Shown: positions 1 to 12,466, numbered from the stretch's first letter. The stretch is DNA of 64,000 bases from Ischnura elegans (GCF_921293095.1 NC_060249.1:83711907-83775906), one strand, 5' to 3'. Numbers and translations: made by a program. The notes: generated by a model not told the origin, from the sequence alone.

Positions 1-3000
1 CGAGTAGTGCGCTGCGTTTAACCAATCTTGGAATTAGTATATGTCGTAAAAATCCTTCACACTTTTCTACGTTAATATTTACTATAAAAGGAGTCAACAT
101 GTTGCACTGCAATGCAGCATCATCAAGTGCTGTTGCATCCTTTTCAAGAAACATGTTCACTCGTTTTTAACCCCTAGAGTATCCGATCTCTCGCGAAAAA
201 TGCCAGAAGCGCAATAACGCTGCTCCTGAAACTATTTTTTTATTATAATAATTAAGTCATACTACCAAAAATTCGTCAAATACTACATTAAAAAGGTGAA
301 ACCACATGTAATATGTATTTCCTAAAGTTTTTGAATACATACCTTCAGTTTTTTTTGAGACTTATTTTTTTCTTAATCTACTGCAAAATCAGCAAAAATG
401 CCTCGGCACTTTTAGCGTAGTACTTATAAAATAGGTTGGCACACCAAGGGTTGAATAAATGTTGATGATGAAAAGTACAAAGTATCTTTACTTCATATCC
501 TACAATGGATTTCCACTAAGTATCAGCCTCCACCATTCATTTCAATCTTGGAATTGCTGGCTGCTAATAACTTGGATTGTAATACTATGAATGAATGAAT
601 CTCGTAGCCACAGTGAAAAATTCACGCTGAAATTCCTGATGTAAAACAGCGCGCAGTATGTACGCACCCCAGTATTTTTCATCACCATGGGATGTTAGGT
701 TTGTTGACACCCTCCACCCCCTTACTTACTCAGTCGCTTGCAAATGTGCCGCTTCGGAATGAATACCAATGTGCGAGAGATTGTGCATGAGGAGAGGAAG
801 AGGAAGGAAATAAATACTTAGATCATCGACGACCTTGGCGCCGTGGAATGCCTGACTTTTTTTTGTTTTTCTGAGAGTCCGCTTTCTTTTCTTTTCATTT
901 TCTTTCCCTTCGCTCATAGTGCTGGCGGGGATCGGAGCGGGCAAGCGGCTGTTTTTTATTACCTTTGCAGTCAGGAGAGGAGTGTCTCAGGACTCGTGAA
1001 ACTCGGTTATCCTGATGAACGTATCGGTGGAGTGTTAAGCTGTGAATGTGGCTGCGAATACTCGTTTGACCATGAAAACCAGCTCGCGTGTGTGGGTTCA
1101 TGTGTTTACCCGTGGCAAAGTGAATGTTAGGTAGTGGACTGTCTGAACAAATTAGATGGAGGCCAGAGATGGGGAATATTAATGGGATATGAGGGCGTAA
1201 CGGAGAAATGATTGTGCCATAAATATTTTTGAATCTATTTTTAATGGAAAGAAGTGCTCTTGAATACCCATAACTCGATCGCGAATCACACCATCATTTT
1301 TTCACCCTCAAGTCCTGGGATCACCCTAGTTATACTTTTCAATGAATGTTACGGTAATTAGTTGCGGTTAATCTGTCATTTGATGTAACACTCGATTGTT
1401 GGCACGTGTCTGGTTCATTATTTTTAGACCTGCTATTAAAATGGTCTATTCTTGTTAACAGGGAGCAAATTCCATTAATATTTTCTGCTTTAATTAATTT
1501 TCTGCATTAATAGTTTCTGGTCCAGGCCGTTCAGGGTTGGAAGACGCGGTAGTCGCAATGCATAGGTAGGTGGAGGTCTAAGAGATAGTAATCATTGGCT
1601 CTTGATCACTTTTACGTAGGGCCTCATCGGAAGATCAATGAAAGAGACCAGCTCACTTCAATTCGTAAAAATGCTTACATTGTTCAGTCATTTTAATGCT
1701 TTGCTGTTAGCTTCGAATTTCCACTCTGGGCTTAATTATGTTGACTCTGAAGATAAATTAATGCAGCGAGTCACTCATTCATGCATGCATTAAACTTTAC
1801 TGTGGTCTAAAAACGCAAAAAAAACGTGGGAAAGAGAGAAATTGAATTTGACGGTTTTCGTAGAAATTTGAACTAGCTTTGATGTAGGACGTAGTGTTTA
1901 TCTCTGGAATTTTCCAGCATCTTATTCCAGTGTACAACTTTAAAAAATGCTATCAGTTCGAAAAGCCATTAGAAATTATCGGTTCCTAAAGTGTTTCGAT
2001 CTCTTTCTCCATTAGGATCACATCTAAAACTTTTTTCTTTAGAGTTTGACTTTTTTTGGGATGTAAGATAAGTGTCACACACCGTTGGAGACCTGAAAGT
2101 AATGGCAGTACCTCCAATCTCGTACTGTTTGGAGAAAATGAGACCCTAAAAAAAGCACTTGGTGCTCTATAATTACAGATGGTCGTTCGTCACACCAGGT
2201 GGAGGTCAAAAATTCATTTATAGAATATTCAATTGGCTTCGGTACGATTACATTTTCCAGGCTAAAGTGGTGGCGCAACTTTGGTTGAGAATTGCTGAAA
2301 TAATTACGGGTTGTTAATGAATAAAGAGCGAATTCCATTAGATACGTTTTACTTCCCTTTATTAATTACATTTGGCGTGAATTTATGGGAACCTTCCACG
2401 CCGTAATTTATATTTGCGTTTGGATGCCCACGAAGTCATACCATATTTCACGGCTGTAACTCAACAAAATGAAGAATGCACAGGTAATATACTTTTTCCT
2501 AATTAAGGTAAATTATTCTCATTTTCATCTCTAAAAACCTTGAAATGAGTATATATATTCAATGAAAGATTCTGTACACAATATAACCAGCTGATCACAT
2601 TTTTTACCTTCGTAACAGATTAATAGGACTGTCTTTAAGTTGAGCGTACGTTAATTCTCTGGGGTCTGCGATATTAAACATGTGCCCACCAGTTTTTATA
2701 GCTTACAGTCACACACTGCTTCATACTAATGTGTGCTTTCTAAATGTTGAAGGCTTTTATTTATCGATAGTAAGAAGTTATCTTACTCCGTCTCGGCGGA
2801 TTTGTCGAATTAGACTTAAATGTGTCGCCCAATGTTCTCATACTTGTGAAATTTAATGAGGCCTCTGTTTATCCCGCCTTTGCAACTAACCAGATGATTT
2901 TCTGGCCTTGGAAGCACTGGCGAAGTATCTGTAACATCGATTTATCTTATTGCCTCTTTGATATTCAAATTCAATCGCAGTGAAAATTTTGTTATCACTC

Positions 3001-3673
3001 ATCTCTGTGTTATCACTTTTCCAAGTTCATGCGCGTGTGTCTTTTGAAATGTTCGCAATATAATTGAAATGCATCCACTTCAAATTAAAATTGATCGGCA
3101 AGGTCATGATATTGGTGATATTATCAACCAAGGTACGAGAAAACTGTTTGCGGTCAATTGTATTCGAGAATATATCTTATCTTCAGGAAAGAATGAGCAT
3201 TTGGCCGTTCTGTTTTTGTTTTCGTTCATAATTTCACCGCTGAAGAAAGAAATCAATAACTCCATCACATCAAATTCACTAAAAAATTAAAGCAAATAAT
3301 TGTCTATGATATACACATCATTCGTCTTGGGGTACAAAGAACTTGAAGATAGAATTAGGAAGAAATTAAATTGAAAAATGTGAATACAAATAGTGGTATG
3401 CAGATCTCCAGTCTCTTATTGTATTGTGTTATAATTTTGTAGAAACGGCTGTATAAAGTTTATTGTACTTTCGTTTTACAATTACTTAAACACCCTTTGT
3501 TTGTGGACAATAATTAATGGCGGAAGCAGAAATAATAGAAAAAATTAGGTTATCAAAAAGGAATTTGAATAGTGAAGTAGTCCTTCGATAGTCAAATCTT
3601 ATCATGTTGACAGATGTAGAGTTAATTTGATACAAAATTTTTCTTTCATTTTTGTCCTATAAAATCTCACATA
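1..3673. other. AT-rich non-coding stretch, no gene recognised
   Basis: I see no conserved protein, tRNA, terminal repeats or target duplication here. The longest open frames are under 100 codons, overlap on both strands and have no recognisable motif. Base composition is AT-rich except for a modestly GC-richer patch around 860-1130. It is probably intergenic or intronic sequence with unrecognised old repeats. Confidence 0.5.
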
Positions 3674-4765
3674 TCTTATATATAAAAATGAATCGCAAAA
3701 TGTGTTGGTAAGCGCATAACTCAACAACGCCTGGACCAATTTGGCCAATTCTTTTTTTAAAATGTTCGTTGAAGTCCAAGGATGGTTCTTACGGCGAGAA
3801 AAAATCGAATAATTGCCGGGAAAACCCTAAAAACAGCCCTTTTCTTTTTCACATACAAACGTTTTCTAACTAAAACGTAGAATCAATTTGAGCTTTATTG
3901 CTATTATATAAAGTTCATATTAAATTACAAGCACTCACTGTTATCTAAGAAATGTAGGTGTGTTCCTAACGTCAAAAAGTAAATTTGCACTACAAGAACA
4001 AATTACAGGCGAATCGAGGATATATAAATCAGTTGATTCGGCAACTAACCAAGACGATGTAGTTAACTATCCACCGGAATTTTTAAACACGCTGGATTTG
4101 CCAGGATTGCCACCTCACAATCTTCAATTAAAGGTTGGATCGGTAATTATAATGTTGCGAAATATCAACCAACCGCGCCTTTGCAACGGCTTACGGTTAG
4201 CGATAAAAAAACTACTAAACAACGTGATAGAAGCAACTATATTGAAAGGAAAGTATAAAGGAGAAGATGTTCTCATACCGCGCATCCCAATGATTCCGAC
4301 TGATGTGCCATTTGAGTTTAAACGACTACAGTTTCCAGTGCGGCTTGCTTATGCTATGACCATAACAAGTCCCAGGGGCAATCATTAAGTGTTTGTGGTA
4401 TTAATTTGGAAAACCCATGTTTCTCACATGGTCAATTGTATGTTGCCTGTTCCCGTATTGGAAAACCATCAGATTTGTTTGTCTATGCGCCAGGTAATCA
4501 AACAAAAAACATCGTTTATCACAAAACACTACAATGAAAATAGAACTGATTTTTTTTGTTAATAATTATGATTTACATGATTAAAATTACTTACTTTTAA
4601 ATGCTTATAGTGTTTTATTTAATTATTTTTAATTCACACCGAATTATTACCAGGGTGACGGTTCTGTTCAGGATAATTTTTTGCAAAGAATATAAAAAAG
4701 GTGGGAACAAAACACTGCCACATTACAAATTTTTTTGACAGGACGAAGTCTGTCGGGTCAGCTAG
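3674..4765 (+). mobile_element. Internally deleted Helitron (rolling-circle transposon)
   Basis: The left end is TC followed by TTATATATAAAAATGAAT, preceded by a host A at 3673. The right end is CTAG at 4762-4765, followed by a host T at 4766. This matches the Helitron rule of 5'-TC...CTRR-3' inserted between A and T without target duplication. A short GACAG/CTGTC hairpin (4739-4755 region) lies about 10 bases before the CTAG, as expected for the Helitron 3' terminator. A full autonomous element is several kb; this one is 1092 bp and keeps only the 5' end, the last part of the helicase gene and the 3' end. It is therefore an internal-deletion derivative that could only have moved in trans. 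The ends are well supported; the A/T junction is direct evidence. Confidence 0.85.
3960..4537 (+). pseudogene. Helitron Rep/helicase, C-terminal fragment with a frameshift
   Basis: This is the end of the Pif1-like helicase domain of a Helitron RepHel protein, which would unwind DNA during rolling-circle transposition. The first frame (142 codons to 4388) contains the family's LDLPGLPPHNLQLK and PRLCNG-RL segments (in PRLCNGLRL the usual T/S is replaced). The frame breaks near 4361-4370, where one base is missing from an A run. Reading on in the other frame gives the SQGQS motif (helicase motif V) and GQLYVACSRI (motif VI), ending at TGA 4535-4537. Everything upstream, including the HUH Rep nuclease and helicase motifs I-IV, is absent. 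The copy is dead: one frameshift, and at most a tenth of the usual protein remains. The family assignment is confident because of the two C-terminal motifs and the Helitron ends around it. Confidence 0.85.
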
Positions 4766-4989
4766 TTAATGATAAACTTGGAATCCCTAGCAATTAGTAA
4801 ATAATAAATAAAAATCCAAGTAATAAAAATATATATCATATCTTCAATACCCATTTCGTATTGTGTAGATAATGGCTGAATTACTTATCTGGATTGATTC
4901 GTGTGAGGCCGCAATGGACTTATCCGTAAGTTTCCTCAGGAGTTTTTCCCCCTTGCTCGTCGAGGGAGCACGGACGGTCTGTTATGCGT

Positions 4990-5370
4990 GTGAGAGTGGA
5001 GGAGTGCGTGTGATAATAGTATCGGATTTCGCGTGACTCTCTTCCGCTTCTCCCTTTCGATATGCTTGTGCCCAGTGTATACGCGCCTGCCTCCTCACCA
5101 GCCACCTCGCTTCCTCTCTCGCCGCTGTTCCAACTTCTTCTCCCGCCTTTTTCCTTCGCCGTTTCACCTTTCTTTCAAGGTCGTGGGCGCGACACACCTC
5201 ACCAATTTACAAGGTCCCTCCACCTCCCCATCCTCTCAATCTCTCTCCCTTGCCAGCAGCTCAGACCTCCTCCCTCCCACGTTTAACTCTCCTCACTCGG
5301 GAGTCTTGAGTTTTCTTCTCGTTTTGATGATTCGGTTCTTCAGATCGTTCGCATGATCGAATGAAAGAAT
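4990..5370. other. Pyrimidine-rich (C/T) segment without a gene
   Basis: The plus strand is strongly C+T rich, so it gives several overlapping open frames of 60-107 codons rich in Ser, Pro and Leu on both strands. None has a recognisable motif and they exclude each other. Similar pyrimidine-rich stretches lie next to other R-family copies (around 48.9-49.3 kb), so it may be part of a larger repeat. Confidence 0.4.
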
Positions 5371-5378
5371 GGAATACG

Positions 5379-5826
5379 CAAGGGGACTGCATAAAGAAGG
5401 CCCATTTCCATCCCAAAGAAGGTTGATTTCCGTTTCCACTTCGGTCGCATTTTAATCGGTTTTCAAAAATGTCCACGGCGCGGTGATGCATTCAATACGA
5501 TCCACTATTTTCCAATATTTTGCCGTATAACTTTTGTAATTGCGGGGAATAGCGCTGAAAAGTTGTAAGTTTTATTGATCACAGCATCATGCACATAAAT
5601 TTCAAGGAATAGCAATAGCAAAGCAATAGCAAAGTTCTTGATCCTTGTATTCGTGCCACATAAATTTCGGCTAAATCCCCTAATTATGCCTAATTTCCCC
5701 GTTAAACTCCGGTCACGTTGCCCGTCAGCGACGCGAGTGGCGACTTTTATAAACACATTTAAATGCTCGGTTGGTAACAACACATTTTGAGGCCTACTTG
5801 AGGATCCTCCTTCGTAATATTCGTGG
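5379..5826 (+). repeat. Dispersed repeat family R, copy a
   Basis: This is one of five copies in the window of an unnamed repeat of about 400-450 bp. It runs from a CAAGGGGACTGCAT end, through a conserved GGTTTTCAAAAATGTCC block (5458-5474) and a CAGCGACGCGAGTGGCGA block (5728-5745), to GAGGATCC (about 5800). The other copies are at 49358-49683, 49849-50455, 50490-51240 and 57069-57466. No coding capacity or clear terminal repeats. Class unknown; a DNA element or a retroelement LTR or UTR is possible. Confidence 0.65.
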
Positions 5827-8800
5827 GAATACGTTTAGCAAATGAATCGCTAACTTCAAAAAGGCATCATGTCCAAGTTGAACGATTTTTCTTTTTCTTT
5901 CTTTCAGTTGTTGCAAGGTGCAAGAGTTATTAGTACGTACAAGTCCTAAATGCCCATTTAAATAAAACAAAAATATTTTTTTTAACTATATGTGTAGTGT
6001 ACAGGTATATGGGCTTTCTAAGTTTTTTTTCCTCTCCTGTAAAGTTAGCCGAAACTCGTTGCCAAACCAAAAAGTTGACTAACCTCGCTTCTCTGTTTCT
6101 CTCACTTTCGTTCGCTATCGCAGTCCACCTCAGCAGCAGGCGACATCCATTCTTTCCTCTTCTTGTAGGGTTCACTTCCAACGTGTCCAGCCTCGGCTTA
6201 GTGGCTTAAGCTCTTTTAGTCAAAACAATCCACGCAACTTGGATTTTATCGGTCTTTACGAGTATCGAATAAGATTTTCTTTATAATAAAAGATATATTA
6301 TTCTTCCTGGTGAACTAGGGAAAACCTAGAAACCTATGCCGGGAAATAACAAGATCATATTTTAGGAAAACTCTGTTATCAGTGCGTAAAACGGATATAA
6401 TTCGAGATTTATTTTAAATTCCCCTTGAAGCCCTCAAAATTTCACATCTGGGTATGGAGCATATCTGCATTATGGCTTCGAGAGAGAAAAAACACCTGCC
6501 TAGTTAGGTGAGAAGAATATCTACAAGTTAAAAAATGAAAACAAGATTTAATGAATGGTATTATCGAAACCGCCACTTTGATACTTTAATATGGTGTCCT
6601 CCCACCACGTACAATCTTCAAGTTTCGATTAAATGAAAGGTATGAAGCAAACATCAGAGATAATTATCAGCCTTTACCTGTTCCATGACAAAGTACGTTG
6701 CATGTTTGTATCAGTAAGATATAATCGATGCAGACTGCGACTTATCCAAAGATGTTTACGATCATTATTGATTAATCTAACTGAATTCAGCCTACTGCTG
6801 ACTATGAGACGGATTAAATGGATTAAGAATTCAAGGCTGTAAGGGGATAGGTCAGTGAAAAACATTCTCATTGAATTTGATGGAGGTCGCGATTGTCTTG
6901 ATCACTCTTGGATGTATGCTATGAATTAATACCACGCCTGGATTGATATTAGATGACAGATTTTAAGCGCTTCAAAATTTGGAGAGGTTTATCAGTCTTA
7001 AATGCATCTCCTCGATAACCACTGCATATAAAAAAGCCAAGATCCCGCTCAGTGTCCGCTTATGACAGGTTTCACTGTAGAAGTCTCTACGATTTTCTTT
7101 TAGTTATAACATAAACGAGTATTTAAAAAAGAAATGAAGAAATGAGTAGGCAATGAAGGAATGAGGAGTTTTAAAGGAATTAATAGGTAAAAATAAAATG
7201 GACAATAAATTAATTTTTACCTAAAACTAGAATTATCATTTGTCTAATGATTTAACATTTTAATTTAAGGCCTATATTCCTACCATCAAAATAATTTATT
7301 TATTTCAGAGATTTTGAAATTTTCATCGACGTTATAATCATAGTTGGCTTCTATTAAGGAAAAAAAACTAAAATTTCCAGTGGAAGAAAAAATTACGCAG
7401 TATTCATTATTGCGTGGAAATCTGTGTGTCGAGGGTATCTTATAAGGGGACGTAATGAAAATCAAAATGCAAGGAAAGTTATTGAGAAAGCTGACACTTC
7501 TGTGACCATGTGGGCGGCATCAAGAAATGAAAGATCTGCTTGCAGAGAAAACCGCTACAGTATTAAATATTTGCGCGTTTTTTTTTTCGTCGAAGGAGCT
7601 ATAAAATGAGGATGATTGCATTCAAGGACGACTTTCACTATTATAAAATTTGAGAAACGCCCTTGATATTTATAACTGTATCTGATTGACCTATCACCGC
7701 TGTAGCGATCGAAGATATTCATGACATTTTTGTATGATCTAAGGAAATCGAATACCCATTTTCCCCATGTTTGGCGACTGGCGAATTCAAAGTTGCTGTC
7801 GTGACTATGCCTACTAATGAGCCTCCGCGACTGCGTAATTCAAAGAAATGTTAATTGTACCTATTGTTGTGCCTCATTTTAAAATACACCCACATATAGA
7901 TGAAATATTCTTTTTCGTAGAAAATGGTGTGCGTGGCATGCAGTTCATTTCTTGAATGATTTTTGAGGGATAATTTAAGCGAAGAAAAAGGCTATGGCTG
8001 TACTTATTATTTACCTTATGGTACCTAATACTGCAGTGCACCCAATTTAAGGTCTTAAACAGCGTTTATTTTTTAATCGTAATGCACACTTCTTCTATTC
8101 ATTGAAAAAAATGATCCTTTTAAACCGGTGAATGCATTAAGTTTTCGGATGAAGAAAATATGGTGAGGCAGTAAACCAAAGGTTTGATTTAAGGGGGGCC
8201 TCCTGCGTTTCCCAGTAGGACCCCTGATCAGAGACCCTCCTTGGGCACACCCCAAAGGAATATGAAGTTCCTGCGTACGATCTCGTACCACCCCTCTGGA
8301 ATGAGCTCCATCAAATTTCTTTCAGCTAAATTTTAGAAGATATATGGAAAGTAGTTCGTCATAGGGTGCCGAAATTTTTCCAAAGTACCCATGGTAGGGT
8401 ACAGTAGGAAGGTAATACGTGTGAATTCTCAAGGAGATTAGAATTAGATACCTTTTTCCCCGCCTCCACTGAATATTACGGCTTCTTTAATTTCATTTTA
8501 GCCGATTTATCAAATGATCATCGTAAATATGTGACTTATAGAGCCTAACTTTTTTCAAACTACGCACGCACTGTAGGTAGGAAATATTCTGTAATCCTCA
8601 AGGGGGGTAGGAATTACATGTACCTGCTTTGTTATCTGGGTAACGTCCTAAGGCCAGACTTCCAATTTTAATTCACCATCTAAGGGAGAAATTTTGTGCG
8701 GTGTATACATATATTTTATCGCGCTTACGTGTTTGTAGTTTCTATGATTTCTCCGACGGTTGGAGAATGCTCGCGTTTTGACTTAATTTAGCTAACTTGG

Positions 8801-9479
8801 CAGGATCTAGTTGGTTTATCCGGATATTCATGCAGCAGGCTTTCTTCTTAAAATTTATTGAACTTATTCCGTGAAGTAGCCGGGGAAAATCTTAGAAATG
8901 ACAGATATATAGGTTGTCATAAAGGTAGACACCATGGAATAACGCTTTTCACATTTTTGCTCCATCAGAGACGGGACGCATCCAACAATGTGAAACAAAC
9001 GCCTTCGCGACACGCCCAACTGTTTTCTCCTCTTTCATTGCGTGCAAAAATAGAATGCGACTCTCGCGAACTGTCCCCGATTTTTCTGGTGAAAGCAAGA
9101 AAAAATATTTCAACCGGGGGATCGAACTCCTATCTTTTGGTCTGGAAAAAACAGGTTTATCTGAAGCACAGTTACTTACGCTTATCTTTTTTGAGGTATA
9201 GATCTCGTGTGTACACTGAGCTGTTAACAGTCGAATGGCGGAGGCGTAAAAATTGCGAATTCTGCCATGTTACCAACGACCTAAAAGCAAGCCTTTACAT
9301 TTCAATGCGTGGTGATATCATATAATATATTTATTTATTCTTCACATCACTTGTTTCAGATTGTATTGGAAATCACTGGGTACATTTACGACTGTTTCAC
9401 CATTTCAAAAATCAATTTGCTCACATTTGAATTACCATTTATTCACGTTCAAGAAATATTACATGTGGTCCTCCTGTGA
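5827..9479. other. Non-coding stretch, no gene recognised
   Basis: Only short, overlapping open frames are present. The longest (155 codons at 8858-9325) overlaps a probable tRNA-like repeat on the opposite strand and has no recognisable domain. I see no RNA gene or complete transposon here. Confidence 0.45.
9095..9180 (-). repeat. Possible tRNA-derived SINE fragment
   Basis: On the minus strand there is a Pol III B-box-like word (GAGTTCGATCCC, complement of 9118-9129), preceded by an anticodon-arm-like stretch and followed by a GGTTGAAAT tail. A convincing A box and target duplication are lacking, so this is only a tentative relic. Confidence 0.3.
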
Positions 9480-9646
9480 GTGAAGCTGTGATTGAGGGCT
9501 ATGTGATCACAGCCCTGAGGACGATGGCCGTGTCGGACATCGAAACGTCGGCAGTTATGCAGTGTCTGACCCGGTGGCGATCACGAGAACATTTAACGAA
9601 GGATACATTGCTTCACCTGATCCCATGCACATTAAATGCTATCAGC
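9480..9646 (+). repeat. Penelope-like element fragment with hammerhead-like core
   Basis: The segment contains CTGAGGA (9515-9521), an imperfect stem (GATG 9523-9526 with CATC 9538-9541), then GAAAC (9542-9546) and GTC (9547-9549). The bases flanking the two halves (GCC 9512-9514, GGC 9550-9552) can pair as helix I. Downstream, the words CCCGGTGG and CACGAGAACATTT recur in diverged form in the fragment at 53690-53830. Penelope-like retroelements are known to carry hammerhead ribozymes in their terminal repeats, which is why I favour this class. No protein part remains. Its right side is cut by the MITE insertion at 9647. Confidence 0.5.
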
Positions 9647-9999
9647 CAGTGGCGCCGACTCCATGGGGCCTGAGGGGGCCCAAGCCCCCTCAAAGATTCG
9701 TTTGGGGGGGCGGAGCCCCCTCAATATTTCAAGAAAATAATTAAGTTATACTATGCTTTGTGAAATCACAAAAATATATTGGTAATTTTTATTTCCCATG
9801 TTTGGCAATAGTTACCTTTTAAAATAAATTCAACAATGTGTTAAAACAAATTATTATAAGGTTAAGCAGGTTAACTAAATCAGGTGGTGTGAATCATGAT
9901 AGTGTTTCGGTGCTGCAACACACTTTGAATTTAACTTCTTCCCGGGGCAAGACCTTGGATATGAGCCCCCCCAATATTTTTTATAAGTCGGCGCCCCTG
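9647..9999. mobile_element. hAT-type MITE (CAGTGGCGCCGACT family), copy 1
   Basis: The terminal inverted repeat is CAGTGGCGCCGACT at the left and AAGTCGGCGCCCCTG at the right. A perfect 8-bp target duplication, CTATCAGC, lies at 9639-9646 and 10000-10007. An 8-bp duplication and CAGTG-type termini are hAT hallmarks. The interior is non-coding, with G-rich and C-rich blocks just inside the ends. Copy 2 of the same family is at 54668-54927. Confidence 0.9.
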
Positions 10000-10261
10000 C
10001 TATCAGCATTCCATAGATTGGATATTTTTTTAGAACATGGTCATGAGGCTGTTTAAACCATGGTTACTATCAGTATTTAAATAGTGATACTAGACCTCAA
10101 GTGATCTCAGAATTTTTCTTTTTTCCAAAAATGCCATTCTGTTTCATATCTTCCGTGTACTCACTAGCACTCTCAGGATAAGGTTCAACGACAGTGCAAG
10201 AGGGGATATGCTATGTGCCCCCTCGTATAGATGTGGCATTACTCTTCCCTTATCTTCAACG

Positions 10262-10337
10262 ACCTTGGTGGCGGCAGGGTAGTGTGTTTGCTTCTGAACC
10301 TGAGGTCGCGGATTTGAATTCAGCCTGAGTGAACCTG
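10262..10337 (+). repeat. tRNA-derived SINE head (relic)
   Basis: A cloverleaf-like order is visible: a TGGCGGCAGGGTAGTG A-box-like region, a GCTTCTGAACCTGAGGTCGC anticodon/variable region and a GATTTGAATTCA B-box-like region. The B box is degraded compared with GGTTCGAATCC. It resembles the SINE pieces at 37400-37530 and 57970-58085 in arrangement. No tail or target duplication found. Confidence 0.45.
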
Positions 10338-11689
10338 TCAGTGCTTGTATGCATGAGACTATAAAAGGTGAATTTAAGAATTTAATGCTATTTAGTCTAA
10401 ATCCCGCTCTAAATAAAGATGATATTATTATTATCATTTAGAATAATTAGTCTTCTGGAATGCACACTCGATTAAGAATTTTTTGTGCGTCGGATAGCAA
10501 TGTAGGTCATGAGCAGTTAAATCCACCCCTGTCTACCTCTCTTACCCTCGTATAGTATCACCGTAACAAAGTAAATTGTCGACATGTTTACCCGGTGGTC
10601 CTTTGGTGTAATCTAAAACAATATACCATTCGCTACATTCCAAATTTATTTGACTTATACAAACTTTTCCCGTCATTATCAAGATAATTGTGTTATTAAA
10701 ATTTCTAAAAAGTGCATTTTATAAAATTTTGTGATAGAGATATGTTGCTACACATGAAGAAAAAAAATGGGAGGACGAGTTAAAATAAAAGGTCTGGCTG
10801 GAAAGGAAGGAGGAGGGAGTTTTAGGTGAATGACATGGAATTGCAAACAAAAGCTGTGGATGTGGGATTCAATGCTATATATCAGGTGTGAAGAACGCAT
10901 CACTCCTGCTAGATCGGTCGTATTTTGCCTTGATTCCCTAACCTATTACTTGCCTGCGGAAAACTTGATCTATCACCTTGAAAAAGCCAGAGTGTATACT
11001 ATAAACTTTTATGCACGAATCTTCCGCAGCTAATGTGTGAAAATGAAAGGTACTATGTATGTGGAAGAATTTACATCCTTGAGTACAGATGATCATCATC
11101 AAAAAGGTCTTCTCTTTATACCCAGATAATTTCTACACGACTGCGCAATTTTGAACTAGAAATACCCCGGGAAATCGGGTTGAAATATAGCTGGTCGAAC
11201 GGAAGAGACGTATTCTTTTAACCTCATTGTAGGGAGTTCATGGAATGGGGTAAGAGGAATTCAAGGAATACATTTTCTGGTCCGACAGGACTGCGAAACG
11301 TTAAGGATGGGTTATATATAGGAATTCGTTTTTTCCCTCAAAGAAATACAGTACTTCAATAAATTCTAGCTCAAAATCAAGCAGCCGAATATTTCAATAC
11401 GAGTAGCCCCAAATTTTTAAGTATTCTTTTAAATTCTTATGGCCGGTGTCCTATCAACTTACGCCACACTCCTATCGGATCGGCTTGCAGTGTAGTGTGT
11501 TCTTGAAGATGAATAGGGGTAGAGATTAGGAGGAACTTAAACATATCAAAACCCTCAAAGTATCTATTGTTTTGGATTCATTTAATTTTGATTTTCAGTG
11601 TACCTTTTGGAAGCGACTTTTCCCTTTTCCTTCGAAGGCTTAGATGAGTAGATATGAGGTACAGGGAGGGATGATGGTGCTATGACCCG

Positions 11690-11960
11690 TATGGCACCAC
11701 CTCTACCGTCTCTCCTTTCCTTTCTCTCGGACCTTTTGGTCCCCTCCTCCCCCCGGGACGCCATCACTCCTCTGCCATCGCATTCTTGGTTCCGCGCCAA
11801 AATTCGCGCCAGCTTTCCTTTTACTTCCCGGATTCCAGGAAGAATCACTGGGAAATTTGTCGCCGTTGGTCCTTCAGCTTTTGTCAAGTTCGTTCGATTT
11901 CACCCAGTAGGAACGATTTGCGCTCCCCAGCCTCAGGCATGCGGGTCACTGCGCATACTT
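11690..11960. promoter_or_regulatory. CpG-rich patch with paired E2F-like sites
   Basis: This roughly 270-bp patch is much richer in C, G and CpG than its surroundings. At 11794-11801 it has GCGCCAAA (complement TTTGGCGC, an E2F/DP-type site), followed directly by ATTCGCGCC at 11802-11810, a second E2F-like word. Overlapping open frames of 101 and 111 codons exist on the two strands but show no motif. It could be a promoter or 5' exon; the coding exon at 13591 lies 1.7 kb downstream. No TATA box or initiator could be assigned. Inference only. Confidence 0.3.
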
Positions 11961-12134
11961 AGGCGCGAGTCTGGCCTAGGGGTTAGTCTGAACCAAATAT
12001 TTATATTTCATCGATGACTAAGTGTGCCAATCGATGAATAAGTGTGCTATTTTCGTTCCGAGTCAACTGTACCGTGATCTATTTCTTGAGTACCGCAAGG
12101 TTCAGTGCTAATTGCAATAACATGAGTACTCACT

Positions 12135-12466
12135 CATGGGCGTACCCGGAATCAAAACTATGGGGGGGGGGGGAGGGGGGGGCGGCAAAATAGCTGTGGT
12201 CGTTCAAGTTGAAACTTTTTCGCACAGAAAAGGTTTGTGAAACCAAAATTTTAAGGAAATTATGACAGCAATGTATTAGTTTTTTATGTAATTATTTGCT
12301 TGAAAAAATATTGATTTTTATTTTAGTCCCATGTCTTATACCTACTGATATCATTTTTCTTCAAACGGAAGATTTTTTCATCATTTTTTTAACTAAATTT
12401 ATTTTCTCTTCTAGGGGAGGGCAGTTTACTGCCCCCCTCCACTGCCTCCCTCTGGGTACGAACATG
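12135..12466. mobile_element. hAT-type MITE (CATGGGCGTACCC family), copy 1
   Basis: The left end reads CATGGGCGTACCC; the right end reads GGGTACGAACATG, its imperfect complement. A perfect 8-bp target duplication TACTCACT flanks it (12127-12134 and 12467-12474). The interior is AT-rich and non-coding with a G run near the left end and CTGCCCCCCTCC near the right. A related copy lies at 33453-33742. Confidence 0.9.

Noticed and set aside
8858-9325. 155-codon open frame on the plus strand
   Set aside because: No recognisable domain, mixed composition, and part of it overlaps a tRNA-like repeat on the opposite strand.
11582-12017. Overlapping 101- and 111-codon frames on opposite strands
   Set aside because: They exclude each other and reflect the GC-rich patch; no motif in either.
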